Positions 1 through 11,261 of a stretch of 64,000 nt of DNA are shown one piece after another. The notes beneath the pieces were generated by a model. The model saw nothing but the letters and a program-made list of their open reading frames with translations, was not told the DNA's origin and made no database searches. The stretch is from the NCBI GenBank assembly GCA_900095095.1, contig FMBT01000340.1:124001-188000 (forward strand), in the 5' to 3' direction. Every line of letters begins with the position of its first letter. Position 1 is the stretch's first letter. A program made the translations under genes and the position numbers. The stretch is from Fragilariopsis cylindrus CCMP1102. Lineage: Eukaryota > Bacillariophyta > Bacillariophyceae > Bacillariales > Bacillariaceae.

Positions 1-976
1 GCAAATCAGTGTACTTATTTGGTGTACTTATGACTCATTTTAACCAAAAGTACATCAAATCACCCTCGCGCGAGTATAGCCATTTGTTAAAATTCAGTGT
101 ACTATTTAAGAGGGTTTTTAAGCTCCCTCTTTGTATTTTATGTATAAACCCCTTTTCTGCCCCCCAGTTTGGTCATTTTTTATGTGATATTAAGAATTGA
201 AATGGAAAATTATTCCATCACATGACAATGGGAAATGTTATTGACCGAATCTCCACTTTTAGCCGTCGGATCAATACAAATAAGGTGTCGGATTTTAGAT
301 ATAAATACGGTTAATCAGAGAAAATTAGTTGGGATTAATTTGATCGGATGGGGAAAATTCTATGAGGATGTATATGGGTGGCAGGCAAATTTCGAATCGC
401 CAGGAAGAGGTGCATAAGAGAGAAGAGTTAAAAATTAAAGAATGGATTAATAGATAAAGTGCTAGTACAGATGTCTCCATTACTGTTCTATTAGTCAATG
501 CGTTAATTTTTATTATTATTGGTACATTAAGAAAGGACCCATTATCAACGAGTATGTTGGACGTGTTTTTCAAAGAAATAAATATTATTCGTCTTTTACT
601 AAGAGAGAGTTTTTATATTCCCCAAATGACCAAATCCAACCGAAACTTTTTGTCTCTATCAACAGTACGAATATCTATATTTCGTCCCATAAGTTTTTAT
701 TAAATGGATCTATATTGATGGAGCTTCGATTTATTACATTCCCATTCTATGTACATGTGCATGTGCATGTAAAAAAAAAAGATTGTTAATGGGAGATGAA
801 AAAAGTAAAAAGGAAGGGGACCTGTACAGGAGGACAGACCAAAAGTACATCGATTTGAAAAAAAGTACATGAAAAAACCTCCACCCATATTGGGGTAGGT
901 TATTTCATGTACCTGTCATTTCGATCGATGTACTTTTTTTTTAGTCATAAGTACATGAAAAAGTACACTGATTTTC
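1..976. mobile_element. Foldback / MITE-like non-autonomous element
   Basis: Positions 1-56 and 927-976 are imperfect inverted repeats of each other, sharing the blocks AATCAGTGTACTT, GTACTTATGACT and AAAAGTACATC. A second, inner hairpin has arms at 841-880 and 897-937 around a loop of about 16 bases. The unit has no credible coding capacity. Nested inverted repeats with no gene fit a foldback or MITE-type DNA element. The left end may lie outside the window, so its true border and target duplication cannot be read. A related block ending CGCGCGAGTATA near 69-80 resembles CGCACGAGTATA at 976-987, which suggests overlapping copies of the same family. Confidence 0.55.
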
Positions 977-1221
977 GCACGAGTATAACGGCCCTAAGTT
1001 GCGTGTAAAGCGTGAATAAGCGTGTCTCACAATAAACACCGATACACCAGAAAACTACAAATAATTATTACAAGTATGGCCCATACTGTACTTCGAAGTA
1101 GGCTGCAAACCACAAACCACAAGGGCAACATAATAATTGCCACAAGGAAAATCAATCAATCAATCAATTCGATTACGTAACTTATTTACGCAGTCTACCC
1201 AATGTAAATTAGTCTACGACC

Positions 1222-1854
1222 ATGAAAAGTATATCTATTGTAACGACATTCACCTTGCTGCTGCTGATTGAACCCACTGCGGGGTTTATGTTTATTGTTC
1301 GGAATACTTGTTCAAGTCTTCCTGTTATTACTACTAAGACTAGTAGGTTTCCCGTATTCGGATTCGTGAAAGTTGACTATTCTACTACTACTACGACCCG
1401 GAGATATAATAATAATGTCGAGAATAGTAAGCAGCAGCAGCAGCAGCAGGAAAACGAAGCATCGTCAATCATCAAAGAAAATGAATACGGTGATGGTGGT
1501 GGCTTTGATCTTGATGACATCGCATCAATGAAGGAACTACGTCAATTGAGTAGCGACGTTGGTGGTCCTGAGTTCGGTGAGGAGATGTCGTTAGAGAAAG
1601 CTCGTGACATTCTTTGGACATACGTCGAAGAAACTGCCGAGGATGATATTGATGACATGTGTCTGGGACAACTCGGTGGTTTGATGGTATCATTCAATAA
1701 GGGAGTAGAAATTCCGGAGGAATTCGACATAGAACAGGCGCGTGATTTCGTATGGGAATTTATTGTGAAGGACGTAGCTTGTTCCGTAAATGAATTGGGA
1801 TATAATACTAGCAACAACTGTGAATGTTTTTCTTGTTCGAATATAATTATGTAG
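1222..1854 (+). CDS. Hypothetical secreted or plastid-targeted protein with a repeated motif
   Basis: This is an unrecognised 210-residue protein in one exon. It starts with a hydrophobic signal peptide (about residues 4-21) that ends in TAGF, with Phe at the likely cleavage point, as in diatom plastid-targeting presequences. A Ser/Thr and Gln-rich spacer follows (CAG run at 1430-1449). The C-terminal half carries a motif twice: residues about 133-142 read SLEKARDILW and about 173-182 read DIEQARDFVW, each followed by an acidic or hydrophobic helix, so it looks like a small duplicated helical unit. The last 20 residues hold four Cys. There is no neighbour within 4 kb to suggest a role. I am fairly sure it is a real gene because of the signal peptide and the repeat, and unsure of its function. 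Confidence 0.55.
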   Translation: MKSISIVTTFTLLLLIEPTAGFMFIVRNTCSSLPVITTKTSRFPVFGFVKVDYSTTTTTRRYNNNVENSKQQQQQQENEASSIIKENEYGDGGGFDLDDIASMKELRQLSSDVGGPEFGEEMSLEKARDILWTYVEETAEDDIDDMCLGQLGGLMVSFNKGVEIPEEFDIEQARDFVWEFIVKDVACSVNELGYNTSNNCECFSCSNIIM

Positions 1855-3480
1855 AAGAAGAATGAGCCACTACTGTACCACAATAATACAGCCACCACGT
1901 ACGACTACTTGTTTCCTCTCCATTATAGCTTATTACCCCTATCCACGAATCTTTTCCAGAACATTCTCTTTTGAGAATATAGGGGCTCGGAGTACACATT
2001 ATTGAGTGCAGTATCAAGAAATTCATACTCTGGTGAAGGATGTGGGCCAAATATGAAATTGAGATTGGTGATGGCTGTAAAATTAGACATGGTGAATGAT
2101 CTGGTTCTTGATAATGGACAGGGACTTAGACTAACAATTCCTGGTAATAGTGACGTCGATGGTGTTGGCATCAATATTAATACGAGAAATAGTAACGCGA
2201 AAATATGAAATAAAGCGTACGCTGTTGTTGTTGCTTTGTAAATATATGAGTAGGTATACCAAAGCTTGTCAAGTAATGTAGAACTACTTCCAAATCTAGA
2301 TCGCGTAGGTTGAGAGGAATCGAAAATTTAATTATAGTGGGAACTTAGCGATCTTCTTTCTGTGTCCGCCTTACTGCTCTCGAATATGGAAGATAGCGAT
2401 TGTCTTGGCAACAAGGTGGTTGTTAAGTACGTCTTACTGATCTCTGGCAGCAACCTATATTATTATAATAAAAAATCATTATTAGCAAGAGCATCAGACA
2501 GAGAGGATGAAGATTCATCGCCAACCTCTGATATAAAACTGCGCATCCTTTCTATCTGTTTCAAAGGTATACTTTTGTGTTTGGCGAAGTATTGCCTAAG
2601 TACAAAAATGTATGTGTGCCGGTGTAGTAAATTCAAAAAAAATAAAACGAATTTATCTCACAAAATCATGAGATGAATCAATTTTATTAGAATTGTTTTG
2701 ATGGTGTTGGAGATGGGTATCAACCAATCTATTTGTTGACGATGGCACAAGTAGCAAGTCCTCGATTGTTAATTAAATTTACTGACGGATACTAGGTCCT
2801 AGCAACAGCAACCAAAATAGATAGCCCGGAGCCGGATCTATTGAGGTAGTAGTAGGAAGGGCATCATAACCTATAGTACTACCAGTAGAGACAGACGTAT
2901 TTGTTGTGATTCCACGTACGAATATAGAAACTAAATCATGCCCAAATATGCCAATATAAACACTAAATCATGCCCAAATATGCCAATATAAAAACTAAAT
3001 CATGCCCAAATTTTACTATTGTTTGTTAGTCTAGTATATAAAAATAACTTTAGCATCAAGTATAGACACCTAGAAAGTCTTTTTTTTGCAAAAATAAACT
3101 ATGAAGTTTACAATTGACGTATTAGTAGGAGAACAGTTATATTCCTTAGTCTTGTAAACCTACTGGTATCTCATAATGTAGGCTCACACACTGTTACACA
3201 GCACACATCAAATAACCCCCAAAATTGGCCCATTTGCAGTGTTTTGTGGAAATACAGTACCCTCAGAAAGGTGACTCATTCCAAAATGTATGGATGGGGT
3301 GCACCATATATACAAAAGGTAGCTTACTCTTGGTGCTTTGTGTTGATGATCCAGCTTAGGTGCGCACAAAAGTGGAAAACCCTGTTTTGGGGCCTAAATG
3401 GCCCATTTTGTGGTTAATGCAACCCTATAACTTCACAACCTCCATCCAAAGCTAAGCATTATGAGGACCTTGTAGGTATG
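1855..3480. other. Intergenic stretch without a supported gene
   Basis: Short open frames on both strands (for example 2002-2208 and 1923-2174) lack any recognisable domain. The only clear structure is the 32-bp tandem repeat listed separately. The stretch from about 3180 begins a lower-complexity zone leading into the satellite array. Confidence 0.5.
2927..3011. repeat. 32-bp tandem repeat, about 2.6 copies
   Basis: The word CTAAATCATGCCCAAAT recurs at 2931, 2963 and 2995, giving an exact 32-bp period. Copies differ by only one or two bases. It lies in intergenic DNA. Confidence 0.85.
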
Positions 3481-3489
3481 GGTATGAAG

Positions 3490-3915
3490 GATGCTAGTGC
3501 ACCCGGCCCATCTGGTGTTGTCCTCTGCAACCCTTTCAAATGAGATATTTTGTTGTTCATTTTGATCGAAAGTCATGTTGTTTATTGTGTGCCTTCCACA
3601 CAAGCAACACGAATATCATTCCGCAACCACAGGAACAGGAAAGTTGTGGGAGGCAAACACAATGTTGTAGTACACTATGTGGATGTTTGTGTACTTGACC
3701 CATCTGGTGTTGTCCTGTGCAACCCTTTTATCTGAGATATTTTGCATTCATTATTTCTGATCAAAAATCATGTCATTGTTTGTGTGCCTTCCACACAAGC
3801 AACATGAATTTCATTCCGCAACCACAGGAACAGAAAAGTTGTAGGAGGCAGATTCAATTTCTAGTATGCTAGTGCACCGGACCCATCTGGTGTTGTCCTC
3901 TGAAACCCTTCTATA
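3490..3915 (-). repeat. ~189-bp satellite array, short, inverted relative to the array at 17.1-18.0 kb
   Basis: About 2.3 units. Each holds CCCATCTGGTGTTGTCCTCT, then a TGCAACCCTTT block, ATGAGATATTTTG, a CACAAGCAAC block and CCGCAACCACAGGAACAG, then GGAGGCA. The spacing between equivalent points (about 3490, 3675, 3866) is 185-191 bp. The reverse complement of this unit is the repeat unit of the array at 17115-18032. Short open frames inside (for example 3550-3735) are by-products of the repeat. Confidence 0.85.
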
Positions 3916-6900
3916 TGAGAATCTGGTAATGCATGCATGCATGCATGCATGCATGCATGACATATGTAGAAGGTAGAGCAAACAATATACATATCCATTA
4001 CAACTAAGTAAATGGTGGTATTATTACAGCACACAACACTATACATGCATGCATATAAAAATGATGGGTATGTGTATGTATGTACCTCCTTCCTGTGCCC
4101 ATATCTTCATTGTGTCATACTACTACTACTACTGCTATATTACTACTACTACACTACTCTAATAAATACAACAGAAATGTCAGCATTTGTGGAGGTAGTC
4201 TTAGGCCATAATTTTCAGCCTTCTTTGATAAGCATATTCTATAGAAGGCACAAGATAATGCACTAAGGTGTATGTTGTAGTGGGTCTGCATGATAATGGG
4301 GGGGGGGGGTCCCAGAAGTGAATACAAAATGCTTCTACACTAAAGAAGAAAGCTCATTGTCATCTGTTGGGTTATTTTCTATGAAGATGCAGGTAAAAGA
4401 GTGCTGCCATGCCCCTGCCATGCCTTTGGGTGCTATTGGTGTTGTCCTCCTTTCTTTTGTTGCTGTGGCTAATAGTGAGTGTTACTTTCCAGCATGTTTG
4501 ATGGAGAAGTTGTAGTGTTGAGTCTTCGCTCCAACCAAAAAAATAGTGACTATAGAGAATTAATTTGAGTAGAAGCATCACCACAGAATACATACATGGA
4601 TACAACTGTACTATAATTCTAACACCCTTATAAACACTTTTATGGAACCATCATCATCCTTGTTACCACCACAATAATAGTTGATGTCACATACATGTTG
4701 CCATTGAAAATCATGAGATTGCAGAAGGTAATATTACTACAGATCACCATCAAAGGCACTTGGGGGTTGTGGATATGTTTTTCCTCTCTATACCTAGTTG
4801 GAAATAACTGTATGATCTCCCATTCAAGCTTCTGAATGAAGAGAAAGAGATAGAAAATGAAGCAGCTGACATAATAATGTACCATTTCTTGTTCCACACA
4901 TTGATGTCATAACCATCATGAAGTATGTTGTGGAATGATTGTCCTCAATGGAAGAGTCAACCTCCCTCGATCATTTATACAAGTTTGACTCAGATTTAGA
5001 TCATGCTGCAGCAGTAATCAAATCTAGGAGAAACAGCACTACTTCGTAGCGTAACAGGCTATATTATATATATAATATATATATATATATATAGAATGTT
5101 ACATTTAGCTGAAAGTAGCAGCAGGAATTGTACCCAATACACCAGTGGAAAAAGAAGATTCAAACAGCCAGCAACAATGTACAAACATCAATATAATCTG
5201 GCCAGATGGACTAACCAAACAAGCAAATGTCACCTTCAACTAACTAACTAAACTACTAAGTAACAGTAATCTGAAATGGCGTAATACAAACACAAGTAGG
5301 TATTTTCAATACCTATGGTGGCAACAACTCTCTAAGACCGTTTTGACCTTCCAGGAAAGAATAATAATGAAAAGGCGCCTACTACAGAAGCATGGATGTT
5401 CTATATACATGGAGCTATTCCATCATGATTTGGACTTGCCAACAACTACTGAATGCACATCATATATACTAGAGTATATATGTAGGGCTTGTAGAAAAAC
5501 ATGAACAGAAGAGGTCAGAGACAACCACTTAGTAAAACCACAAATATCTAACTACACAGGACACAACATGTATCCTTGATTTGCTCTATACTTTTGTTAG
5601 ATAGAATACAGCAACCAGTTTGTCAACACCTAAAACCAACAGAATAACAGATAAACAAACATTAGTAGCCATAACGGACTAAAATCACAAGTGAAGTTTA
5701 CTGCTTGGTATAATATAATATAATATAATATAATAATAATATGAATACTAGATAGATCAACATAGGCAGGTCAACCGTTGTCTTACTTGTCTTACTACTA
5801 AGATAGTGAGGAGCGACGCAGCAGCTGAACAAAGATAAAATATCATTTTATGTTTATTGCTGCTACCTCTGGAACCCTTATAACAAGAGTCCCAATACAG
5901 GAGCCATGAACTCAACTAAATCATAAAATCCATCAATGCAAAAAAAAAAAACATACTACTGTACTAGCTAACTGACTTGTTGTTGCAACTGGTGCAAATG
6001 GGGCTTATCGAAAATGAATAATTAATTCTTGGGGAAAAAAGCAAAATACACGGTCATCAGAAAAATAATTCCACCACGATACGATAGAATACATAGTTAA
6101 ATAAATATTTGAACAACATTTACAAAACGGAAGGGCATTTGGCACTACAAAACGCTTTAGGGCAATTGTAGCAAGTCGTGTACATAAATTTTTTTGAAAA
6201 GTATATTTAAGGCTCTTTCTCAAAAGCGTGTGTGGGAATTCAGGACGAGAACAGACGATCAGACATGTGTTTAAACACATGTATTATTTATCGCATTGAA
6301 AGGCCTCGTAATCATAAGCGTGATGCGTAGTATCGGATGAAAGCTCTTTGAACAACAAAAAAAGATTTTTGCATTGCCTGAATTAATCGAGAATTCTCGC
6401 AGTTGGTTGTCCGTATACACGGAGAGCGAAAAAAGTGATGATTTTGCCATGTTCACTACCACTGTACTACGTACATTTTTTTACTAGTATTTTGCTACTA
6501 TTCAGCGCCCAATAAAACACATACAAAACTGTTACAATAACACAAAAAAAATATCTTTTTTAATCCCTTGAACTGATGAAAATTGAAATGCAAGGAGGGT
6601 ATTAAAGTTGTAGGAAGTTGTTGTTGTTGTCGTCGAAGGTTGCACTGTTTGGTTAGGGAAGTGCTGTTGGAAGGAGGTTGGAATTGAACTGAATTGTGTT
6701 CGATTGGATTGGATTGGAAGTGACGTTGTTGTTGTTGAAGCGATCCGGGATTGTCGTTTTGTTTTTTCGCCGTGGGTGTTTGTTTTTATATAGAGATACC
6801 CTACAATACTATCTGGTTTATTTTTCGCTTAGCAGTAAAATATCTACCGTTCGAGTTGTCAAAAGTTTTTCGCGTTCTACAGTAAACCTCGTCTATCTTC

Positions 6901-6932
6901 ATTTCACGAGAATTTAACATTCATTCATTCCA
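3916..6932. other. Repeat-rich intergenic region, no supported gene
   Basis: Three kilobases with only short open frames lacking any domain. It contains simple repeats: (ATGC)n at about 3931-3960, (TAC)n-like runs at 4119-4155, a G run at about 4299-4308, (AT)n at about 5063-5092 and (TATAA)n at about 5709-5734. The last few hundred bases before 6933 should be the promoter and 5' leader of the DUF6824 gene; a (TTG)n stretch sits at about 6618-6632 and CATTCATTC just before the start. Confidence 0.5.
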
Positions 6933-8402
6933 ATGATGTCTAGTAGACGCAATTTAAATAAAGGACCACGCATCGTTGCACACGATCACGATGTACTTTG
7001 TGGAAGAGGTGTAAACATAGCCCAACACACCGGAAACGAAAGATTCCGTTCATTGGTCAACACAAGACACGATGAATCATATTGTGAAAACTTTTCTACC
7101 AGCGAAAAGAAAGCACTTGCTTTAGAAATCGTTGAACACATCCAATCTCTACAACCACCTGGACGGTTCCTCAAAAGAAGTGGCAGACAACATAGTTCGC
7201 GTGGTCTTGAAGGACCATGGGAAGAACTAAATTACAAGGAACGGGTCAAGAAGACGTGTCAAGCCCTGCGTGATTGTAATCGTAATGATCGTACAGGATA
7301 TGGAGTATCAGTAACAATACCAGAAGATGTAAAACAACAAGCCGATGAATTATCAAAATCTGGATTGTCACTCAAGGAATATGCAGCCAATAAAGTTGCG
7401 AAGACACACAACGAGAAGACGCCGTCGAAGAGGAAACCTCCACAGACTGTAGCCGAAACATATGCAGCAGCGAAAAGTGTTGTTGCGAAGACGACATCAC
7501 ATTCGAAGACGCCGTCGAAGAAACCACTTCCACTGACTGAAAAAGGATCCTGGAAACGATTCGCAACTCCAACATTCGGTGAAGATACCAAAAACACTCC
7601 AACCTCTGCCGCCACCTCACACAAGAGAAGGCGAACGGAAGAGCTGGAAATGATCTATTCATCACCTTACATCCATCCGCAAAACATCATGTCGAATTTA
7701 TCATTATCATCATCATCATCATTTGCTGCTTCTGCTTCTGCTGTACAACTACCAGGGTCGGTATTGTCTGCATCGGTGGCTACAACAACAGCTGCCATGT
7801 ACGCATCAACTTTAGATGCTAATACGCCGACACATGCATCATCATACGCTGCAGCCGTTCCGGTTACTAGCACTCCCGGTCCTCTTAATAATCATTCATT
7901 CCTTCATCAACCACAGCATCAACACCAACATCATCAACAGATGCCTGTTGATTTAATGCACTCTCACGGTCATTTTAATCATACTACCGGCGGACCATCA
8001 TCACAACCACCAGTGATGCCACCCTCACCGATGAATCATCAGGATCTACTAGCGATGGCTGCTTGTGCTAATTCAGTTGCTGCTGCGACTATTCCAGCAT
8101 ACTCACCTGTCGTTTGGAATCATTATGGTTATGAAGGACGTCCACCAACTACCACCGAGGAGGTGGTTGATATCGAACCGGTACCAATACGTGATTTGAA
8201 ACCATCGTATCAAACAAATTTGTTTGGAGATCCTCTTGCTCCTCATCTTGCTCATCATCATGATGATGATGCGACTGAACCCGAGGACGCGTTTCGATCA
8301 GTTGCTGCAAATGCTTCTGCCAATCTCGGTGATAATGGAGGAGCAAATTTACCTCCCATTATGATGTCTCAAGATGGGGGAGGACTCGAGCACTGGGCTT
8401 GA
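6933..8402 (+). CDS. DUF6824-domain protein (diatom 'DVLCGRG' family)
   Basis: A 489-residue single-exon protein. Residues about 17-112 match the pattern I know from the large diatom DUF6824 family: HDHDVLCGRGVNIAQHTGNE, then a conserved FR, an acidic/aromatic segment, a long helix (EKKALALEIVEHIQ), PPGRFLKR and a terminal basic helix with KTCQALRD. The middle is Lys/Thr/Pro-rich with KKRR-type basic clusters near residues 166-236 that could serve as nuclear localisation signals. The C-terminal half is low complexity (His/Gln, Ala/Ser). The domain is common in diatoms and its function is unknown; nuclear or DNA-related roles are inference from the basic clusters. Two Met codons sit side by side at the start, so the start could be 6933 or 6936. 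The 3' flank contains a degenerate copy of its own last coding segment. Confidence 0.9.
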   Translation: MMSSRRNLNKGPRIVAHDHDVLCGRGVNIAQHTGNERFRSLVNTRHDESYCENFSTSEKKALALEIVEHIQSLQPPGRFLKRSGRQHSSRGLEGPWEELNYKERVKKTCQALRDCNRNDRTGYGVSVTIPEDVKQQADELSKSGLSLKEYAANKVAKTHNEKTPSKRKPPQTVAETYAAAKSVVAKTTSHSKTPSKKPLPLTEKGSWKRFATPTFGEDTKNTPTSAATSHKRRRTEELEMIYSSPYIHPQNIMSNLSLSSSSSFAASASAVQLPGSVLSASVATTTAAMYASTLDANTPTHASSYAAAVPVTSTPGPLNNHSFLHQPQHQHQHHQQMPVDLMHSHGHFNHTTGGPSSQPPVMPPSPMNHQDLLAMAACANSVAAATIPAYSPVVWNHYGYEGRPPTTTEEVVDIEPVPIRDLKPSYQTNLFGDPLAPHLAHHHDDDATEPEDAFRSVAANASANLGDNGGANLPPIMMSQDGGGLEHWA

Positions 8403-8441
8403 TTGTCCAGAAACTTATTTCAATTCAATTCATTCGGCGTT

Positions 8442-8526
8442 CGACTGAAGCCTGAAAAGAGACGAGTTTCGATCACACAGTTGCTGCAAATGCTTCAGCA
8501 AATCTCGGTCGATAATGATGGAGAAG
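8442..8526 (+). repeat. Degenerate duplicate of the 3' coding end of the DUF6824 gene
   Basis: The segment CGACTGAA...GAGTTTCGATCA...GTTGCTGCAAATGCTTC...AATCTCGGT...GATAATG at 8442-8526 repeats 8272-8343 of the coding sequence, about 172 bp downstream and just past the stop codon. Small insertions break the reading frame. It is a tandem segmental duplication now lying in the 3' UTR. Confidence 0.8.
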
Positions 8527-9598
8527 AAATCATGCCTAACGATTTTGAAAATTGACCATTTAGAATAAGAATTACATTACGATACCCATCAGATTTTTAT
8601 AAGGGTTTTGGACTATATACTTGGGGGAACAAACAACACACAAGGTCCATTATCTAGTCTGCAAACAACCACACTAACTACCATTTACGTACATAAAGCA
8701 AGCATGATACTATATTCGCTTCCCCGGGGGGTTACGTTGACAACATGCTGCAACAAACACAAATACAAATATAAGATTACAAAAGGAGTTTTTATTCTTT
8801 TGGCACACAAAAGGAGTTTTTATTTTTTCGCACACATCGTTTATGAAAAGCGGCGTCACAAAACTACCTTAAACTACTACATACATATACTACACTAATA
8901 GAAAGAATGAATATCACAATACACGAAGAACAATAATTTTGTATACCGGTATGCTGTATTAATTTGTAGATCTAAAATTTATTTGGTGGCATGTAATGTG
9001 TTGTGTGCGTGGTGAAAGGTTTTTTAAATGACGAGCACATGCAAAATTCGCGTACGAGCACATGCAAAATGCGCGTAGCTAAAAAAATAGCGCGCATAGT
9101 CCGTATCAAATCATCGAATATCGAAGATTTTGAAAAACGTTTATTTCCGTTTTACGTACTTATCATAATTTTTGAGTGATCTGATTGGATTTTTTTGAAG
9201 CTCATCCACCTTTTGTTTTTAGTGAATCCAAAATCTTTTAGGGCCTATTAAGGGAAAATCTCCATTGATAGTACTACCAAAGGCCTCGCTTCCTAAACAA
9301 AAATATTAAATTACCACAACATTATTTTTATTTACCTCCTCCCCCAAATAACGGACGAGCAGGCATGCGTCTACTACATTTTTGAATTTTGAATGCGATT
9401 TATTTAGCCTAACGTTGCTTTGTTTGTTGTGAGCTCATGCAGGTTCGAGTTTTTCTTTGTTGTTCAGTTTGTTTGCCATGCATTGCTTTGCCATTGCTTA
9501 GCCATTGCTGCTCTTTGTTTTTATTCATATCGCCTACAGTACTTATTCAATACAACCAAATACACAGAATCAACCAAACCCTTTGGCGGTATAATATC
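8527..9598. other. Intergenic region between the DUF6824 and Borealin genes
   Basis: No credible gene. A direct repeat of the form CGAGCACATGCAAAAT occurs twice at about 9030-9070. The word ACGGACGAGCAGGC at about 9351-9364 resembles a motif found upstream of other genes here (see findings). Confidence 0.45.
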
Positions 9599-10804
9599 AT
9601 GTCTCGCTCTCCTCTTTCTCAAACAACTAAAATGGGTAGTAACTGGCGTACAGCAACGAAACGTCAAATTTTAGGAAATTTCACTAGTAGCAAATCTGGT
9701 GGGGAACAATCATCTTCTAGTATGGCGTCGTCTACTTCAAGAAGAATGGATGGAAGTAATGCTGATCATATACGATCAATGATTGCAGGATTACAAGAAA
9801 AACATGATCAAATGATTGCTTTTCTGAAATCTGATTTAGAGGATTGTAAATTGGAACAGGAAGAAGTATTATCCACAGGATTCATTAAACTTCCCAAGTC
9901 GGTACGGAATATGTCCATTAAGGATTTTAATCAACAACACTCGTGTGATTTATTATCTTTATTAAAAAGTAAGGATGGTGTTGTATTATCTGGAACTGCA
10001 GCAGCAGCAGCGGTGGTATCAAATAATAATCATAATAACAATAACAAAGACTACCTGGCAGGTCAAGTTGATGCTGCTGCTCACGCTGCTGGTGTTGGAA
10101 ATAATGATAGTAATAGTAATAGTAATAGTAATAATAATTATAATAGTAAAGATGCTGCAAAGAAGAAACGATGCTTCGAAACACCTGCACCACGAATGAG
10201 AGGAGCTCATGCACCACGTACGATCCTTCGTACCGCTCGACGAGGAGAAGGATTATAGTAAGTACAATACACATTAATACTGGAATAATCAACCGAATTG
10301 CTAGCCATTGTCCAGAAAAAATACACGAGGAAACGTACCGTAGAAGATTTGACTTTTTGGTGCTCGTCGACCACAATTGAGTTCATACTATATTCGTGAC
10401 TCCCGATTCGACCAAAGTCGATTGCTTTTTAATGCGTACCCAATATGCTTCTAGATATCATGTTTTGTTCTAACACATGCCCCCCTTCTCTCCCTCTCTC
10501 AAACACACACACGCACGACAGTTCACATAATGGATCTCCACTTGCTGCTACGGAACCCGGCACAGTCATTGCAACGGTATGTAAGAAACGACGGGGGAAT
10601 AATAATAATGAATCGGCGGCGGCGGCAGCGAACGCAGGAACAACAGCGAATGTGGAAATTGATATCGGTGAAGGACAATATATTTCACTAAATGATCCAA
10701 ATGGTGTTCGACAACTGGATGCACAAATGAAACAAACAGCTGCCTCTCAACTCAAGGTATTACAAGATCAGATGGCAAGTCTCATGGCACAACTGAACCA
10801 ATAA
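9599..10804 (+). CDS. Borealin homologue, chromosomal passenger complex subunit (two exons)
   Basis: Borealin joins Aurora B, INCENP and Survivin in the chromosomal passenger complex, which corrects kinetochore attachment and drives cytokinesis. Exon 1 is 9599-10257 and exon 2 is 10522-10804; the intron has GTAAGT and ACAG ends, and the product is 313 residues. Residues about 56-112 match the Nbl1/Borealin N-terminal helix, including LPKSVRNMSIKDF at 98-110. Residues 194-216 hold the TPAPRMRG...RTILRTARRGE linker. Across the junction the protein reads GEGLYSHNGSPLA, closely like the human Borealin GNGSPLA segment, followed by IGEGQYISL and a C-terminal helix (the Borealin dimerisation domain). 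An Asn/Ala-rich insert (about 133-180) lies between. I chose the Met at 9599; the open frame runs further upstream without homology. Recognition is from remembered family motifs, so the call is strong but not searched. Confidence 0.82.
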
Positions 10805-11261
10805 AATCAATATCAAAATCAAATCAATAGTCCACGACGAACCAATTATACTGCCTATCTACTACTACCTACCCAACAATAAATGACACAGACACAAACG
10901 TCTGCATACTGTACCAACACAAACAAAATGCCTTGCATATATACTGTGCACCTTTTTCGTCACCACCACCCATCGTCATGTCATTACACGCTGATGACCA
11001 CGTATGATGATACTGCAATTAATCGCAACTAAAATAAAAATACATACATATCAATTAGAGAAATCATACTATAATCAATTTGATCATTATTTATATCATA
11101 TTGCAAAGAGAGATAACAGCAATTGTCGTTTATATTTTCTTCGTCTACTTTCACCAAAGACTATAAATGCTGTTAATACTACACGTGCACATAGAAATAA
11201 ATGCAACGGGTTTCTTCCTCCACAAATTAATACGTCTTCTTTTGTTTATATACGCACTTGT
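10805..11261. other. Short intergenic gap between convergent genes
   Basis: About 450 bp between the 3' ends of the Borealin gene and the ankyrin-type gene. I see no gene; it should contain both polyadenylation regions. TACTGTAC occurs at 10907. Confidence 0.4.

Noticed and set aside
3931-3960. ATGC repeat as a functional site
   Set aside because: A simple microsatellite with no sign of function.
8608-8898. 96-codon open frame downstream of the DUF6824 gene
   Set aside because: No domain, Lys/Thr-rich, lies in a region with duplicated words such as AAAAGGAGTTTTTAT.
10019-10210. Ile/Thr-rich small frames
   Set aside because: Products of TAATAGTAATAG repeats read in other frames.
9927-10376. 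Tyr-rich minus-strand open frame
   Set aside because: It is the antisense of the Asn-rich part of the Borealin gene and of its intron; composition is a by-product of AAT repeats.
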